Positions 60,996 through 64,000 of a DNA stretch of 64,000 bases are shown here, in pieces; position 1 is the first letter of the stretch, and every line of letters starts with the position of its first letter. Below the pieces are notes generated by a model that did no database searches, was not told the DNA's origin, and worked only from the letters and a program-made list of their open reading frames with translations. A program made the position numbers and the translations under genes. The stretch lies in contig VGCC01000006.1 in the NCBI GenBank assembly GCA_016870195.1, positions 47,807-111,806 of the forward strand. The letters run 5' to 3'. Source of the DNA: Actinomycetota bacterium. GTDB taxonomy: Bacteria; Actinomycetota; Actinomycetes; S36-B12.

Positions 60996-62189
60996 TCACT
61001 GGGCTGTTGATTCGCGGGAGTTCACGTCGGAACGTGTTCGGAAGTCATCGCGCAGCGCAGCACCCAATCCGGTGCCGGACGGTGCGGTTGCGCGCCCGTT
61101 GTCGATCGGCAGGCGCATGTCGATGACGTCGAGGTAATACCCATCGACGAACCCACGGACGATCTCGGTGATCATCGCGTTGGAACGCGCCGTGCACAGG
61201 TGCAGATTCACGAGTGCGGTGACCGGACCCGTGCAGTCGTGGGGGGCGAAGGGGAGGTGATAGAGATCTGCGAGATCGGCGATCTGTGCGGATTCGGTGA
61301 CTCCACCGGTCCAGGCGACATCCAGCATGACCACATGGGCCGCTTTCCGCTCCAGTACCTCGCGGTACCGGTGGCGGGAGATCAAGCGTTCGCTGACCGA
61401 CTGAGGAACTGCGGTTTCCTCGACGAGTCGACGCAGGTCATCCACGCTGTCCGGCTGGATCACGTCTTCGGCCCAGAGGAGGTCGATGTGTTCCAGGGCG
61501 CGGAGAATCCTGATGCCGGTTGTGACGTCCCAGCGGGAGTGTCCTTCGAGGATGAGCGACATCTCACTACCCACGGCGTCGCGGATCTCCTCGAATGCCC
61601 GCACCCCCTCGGCGAGGTCGCGTGGGCTGATCGTGTGGCCGGGTGGGCCCATTGCCGACCATCCCGCCGGGCCGGTGGCGAAGCCGCCGGCAATCTGCGG
61701 AGCGAACCGATCGAAGGGCCAGATCTTCATCGCGGTAATCCCGCTGGCGAGCAGTTCCCGAGCGAGGTCCGCGGGTCGCTCGAGAAATCCTTCCTGGTCG
61801 AGGTGAGAGCCGGCGTTCGCGCACGTGGCATAGATGCCGATGGAGTCTCGAACCCGACCACCGAGAAGCGTGTAGAGGGGACGACCGAGCAGTGTGCCTG
61901 CAAGGTCCCAGAGCGCAATGTCGACGGCACTCCAGGCGCGCATCTCCGCACCCGCGTACCCGGAGAAGTTCGCGCACGCGAAGAAGTCACGCGCGTGGGC
62001 GGTGCGGTCCTCGGGGTCCTTACCCAGAAGTAGGGGCGCGATCATGTCGTGCACGATCGACTCCACCGCGGCCGCACCGTAGAAGGTCTCGCCCAAGCCG
62101 ACATGACCCGAGTCGGTCTCGATCTCCACCCAGAGGCAGTTCGGTTGGCTCTGCCAGCGCAGCGTGCGGATGGCCGCGATGCGTGCCAT
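60996..62189 (-). CDS. Mandelate racemase/muconate lactonizing enzyme family (enolase superfamily) dehydratase-like
   Basis: SAVDIALWDLAGTLLGRPLYTLLGG, MKIWPFD, ILEGHSRW, LLWAEDVIQP, MLDVAWTGGVTES, PHDCTGPV (His/Asp dyad positions). Confidence 0.9.
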   Translation of the reverse strand: MARIAAIRTLRWQSQPNCLWVEIETDSGHVGLGETFYGAAAVESIVHDMIAPLLLGKDPEDRTAHARDFFACANFSGYAGAEMRAWSAVDIALWDLAGTLLGRPLYTLLGGRVRDSIGIYATCANAGSHLDQEGFLERPADLARELLASGITAMKIWPFDRFAPQIAGGFATGPAGWSAMGPPGHTISPRDLAEGVRAFEEIRDAVGSEMSLILEGHSRWDVTTGIRILRALEHIDLLWAEDVIQPDSVDDLRRLVEETAVPQSVSERLISRHRYREVLERKAAHVVMLDVAWTGGVTESAQIADLADLYHLPFAPHDCTGPVTALVNLHLCTARSNAMITEIVRGFVDGYYLDVIDMRLPIDNGRATAPSGTGLGAALRDDFRTRSDVNSRESTAQ

Positions 62190-62191
62190 CG

Positions 62192-62989
62192 CTACCCGAT
62201 CTCCTCGAGCGCGCGCAGCCAGACGTCATCGGTGACATTCATGTAGTGCACCTTCGCGTAGCTGACGAAACTGGGCACGCCGAAGCCTAGGACCGTGTCA
62301 CATACCAACGCGACCGGCCGATCCGTCGCCTGCATGGCGCGATGGATCGCAGCACGCACCGCGGGGAGGTCGTTCGCTGTGACACGCTCGGCCTCGAACC
62401 CGAAAGCCGCGAACTTTGCATCGATCGGCTCCACGGCCATGACCATCGCCGGATCACCGTCAGCCTGCATGCGGTTGTTATCGATGAGTACGACCAGGTT
62501 GTTGAGCCGATAGTGGGCTGCAGACATCGCGGCCTCCCACGTCTGGCCTTCTTGGAGCTCACCATCGCTGACGATGCAGAACGTTCGCGTATCGCGACCT
62601 GCCATGCGGTCACCGAGTGCGAGTCCCACGGCCTGGGACAGTCCCTGACCGAGTGAGCCACCCGTGATCGGGAATCCCGGGAGCCCCGACAGCGGGCTCT
62701 CCTCAATGCGCGACCCGTCCTGCCCGTATGTGCGCAACTCCTCTTCGGTGAAGACGCCGAGCTCGCCGAGGGCGGAGTACACCGCGATCGCACTGTGCCC
62801 CGTGGACAGCACGACCCGATCGCTCAGGGCCTCCCCTTCGCGGCGTAGTGCATCGAAGTAGAGGACCGCCATGATGTCGGCGAGGGCAAGTCCCTGACCG
62901 GCGTACCCGCGTCCCCGCCCACGGCACATCTCTATGCATCTGCGCCGCAGTGACGTCGCGATCGCCGCCAATTCCTGATCGGTCTTCAC
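62192..62989 (-). CDS. Transketolase-like N-terminal (ThDP-binding) subunit
   Basis: GRGYAGQGLALADIMAVLYFDAL, GSLGQGLSQAVGLALGDRM, SDGELQEGQTWEAAMSAAHYRLNNLVVLIDNNRMQ; GTG start overlaps upstream stop. Confidence 0.92.
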   Translation of the reverse strand: MKTDQELAAIATSLRRRCIEMCRGRGRGYAGQGLALADIMAVLYFDALRREGEALSDRVVLSTGHSAIAVYSALGELGVFTEEELRTYGQDGSRIEESPLSGLPGFPITGGSLGQGLSQAVGLALGDRMAGRDTRTFCIVSDGELQEGQTWEAAMSAAHYRLNNLVVLIDNNRMQADGDPAMVMAVEPIDAKFAAFGFEAERVTANDLPAVRAAIHRAMQATDRPVALVCDTVLGFGVPSFVSYAKVHYMNVTDDVWLRALEEIG

Positions 62990-63957
62990 GAGGCACCTGC
63001 CTCGCGGGTGATGGCGAGGGCCAGGGAGTCGGTGTCGAGGCCGAGTCCGGACCGGACGTGGTCGAGGGAGCCGGCAGGCGCCCACACATCCGGCACACCA
63101 TGGGCGACGACGCGGGTCGACGTTCCCGCGCGGGCCAGTGCTGAGGACACTGCGTCAGCGAGTCCTCCGACGGTCGAGTGGTTTTCGATGACGTGCACAA
63201 CGGGAAAGCCCTCGACAGCAGACAGGATGAGTTCATCGTCGAAGGGCTTCAGCGTCGGGGCGTGGATGACGGTCGATTCGATGCCGCGTTGCGATGCCGC
63301 GTCCGCTGCGTCGAGGGCCCAGGAGGTTCCGAGACCGGTCCCGATGACGAGTGCATCTGCCCCCGTGCGTACGGTCCTCGCCTTTCCAATGTGGAACTCA
63401 CCCGGTGGGAAGCGCCGCTCTACGAGCCCGCGCAATCCACGGAGGTAGATGGGGCCGCGGTGGGCTGCCGCCGCGTGCAGCGACGATGCGACTTCGGTTG
63501 CGTCGGCCGGATCGATGACGGTCATCCCGGGAATCGCGCGCATCAGTGCGAGATCATCCGTGGCCTGGTGGGTCGCGCGGAACGGGGTCGTGATGCCAGG
63601 GAGGAACGCCACGACGATGGCGTGCACATCGCCTGTAGCGAGGGCCATCGCCACCTGGTCGTACGCCCGGCGGGTGGCGAACACCCCGTAGGTCACGGCG
63701 ATCGGGAGGAATCCGGCGCGGGCCAGGCCTCCGGCGATGCCCATCATGTTGGCCTCGGCCATGCCCACCTGGATGAACCGGTCGGGATAGGCGGTAGCGA
63801 AGGGCCGGAGGTCGGTGTAGTTGCTGAGGTCGGCGCTGAGCACCACGACATCGGGGCGCCGAGCGGCCAGTTCAACGAGGGCATCGGCGAAGGGCGCCTG
63901 GACCGGTTCTGTTGCGGCAAGGAGCGTGGAGGACTCCACGGAGGATAAACCTGTCAT
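62986..63957 (-). CDS. Transketolase-like C-terminal subunit
   Basis: VVVLSADLSNYTDLRPFATAYPDRFIQVGMAEANMMGIAGGLARAGFLPIAVTYGVFATRRAYDQV; ATG at 63957. Confidence 0.92.
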   Translation of the reverse strand: MTGLSSVESSTLLAATEPVQAPFADALVELAARRPDVVVLSADLSNYTDLRPFATAYPDRFIQVGMAEANMMGIAGGLARAGFLPIAVTYGVFATRRAYDQVAMALATGDVHAIVVAFLPGITTPFRATHQATDDLALMRAIPGMTVIDPADATEVASSLHAAAAHRGPIYLRGLRGLVERRFPPGEFHIGKARTVRTGADALVIGTGLGTSWALDAADAASQRGIESTVIHAPTLKPFDDELILSAVEGFPVVHVIENHSTVGGLADAVSSALARAGTSTRVVAHGVPDVWAPAGSLDHVRSGLGLDTDSLALAITREAGAS

Positions 63958-63963
63958 ACAGGT
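63949..63963. promoter_or_regulatory. Perfect inverted repeat, candidate GntR/FadR-family operator
   Basis: ACCTGT-cat-ACAGGT, core GT-N3-AC as in FadR-group operators; centred on the start codon of the transketolase C subunit. Confidence 0.65.
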
Positions 63964-63964
63964 G

Positions 63965-63993
63965 AAACTATCGGCGACGCCCCGGACTGTCAA
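63965..63993 (-). promoter_or_regulatory. Sigma70-type promoter for the split-transketolase operon
   Basis: Minus strand TTGACA (63993-63988), 17-nt spacer, TAGTTT (63970-63965); ATG begins 7 nt after the -10. Confidence 0.7.
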
Positions 63994-64000
63994 GGGGATG

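Overview
High-GC actinobacterial chromosome segment, almost fully coding. I see no rRNA, CRISPR array, prophage or transposase. From established knowledge, gene order recalls two Mycobacterium tuberculosis regions joined together: argS-lysA-hom-thrC-thrB-rho-rpmE-prfA-prmC-sua5-(glyA)-wecA-atpIBEFHAGDC-pduO/murA-nucS-mce-trx-glgB/glgP, then methyltransferase-GT4-acyltransferase-etfBA-iscS-mnmA-metE-like-ligA-gatCAB, then ilvD. The accessory part is the right edge (about 59.5-64 kb): a FadR-type GntR regulator converging on a tightly packed leftward operon for a split transketolase, an enolase-superfamily sugar-acid-type dehydratase and an SDR. That operon has a clear -35/-10 promoter and a perfect GntR-like palindrome centred on the first start codon, which predicts a leaderless, start-site-repressed operon of unknown substrate. 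Other points of interest: a mycobacteria-like ATP synthase (b-delta fusion, gamma loop, alpha tail, near-mycobacterial c subunit), a MurA with Asp in place of the fosfomycin-target Cys, a charged-repeat insertion in Rho, a queuosine-salvage gene pair, and an unexplained about 400-bp intergenic region with a strong terminator-like hairpin near 4.0-4.4 kb. No database searches were run. Family calls come from motifs and sequence recognition.
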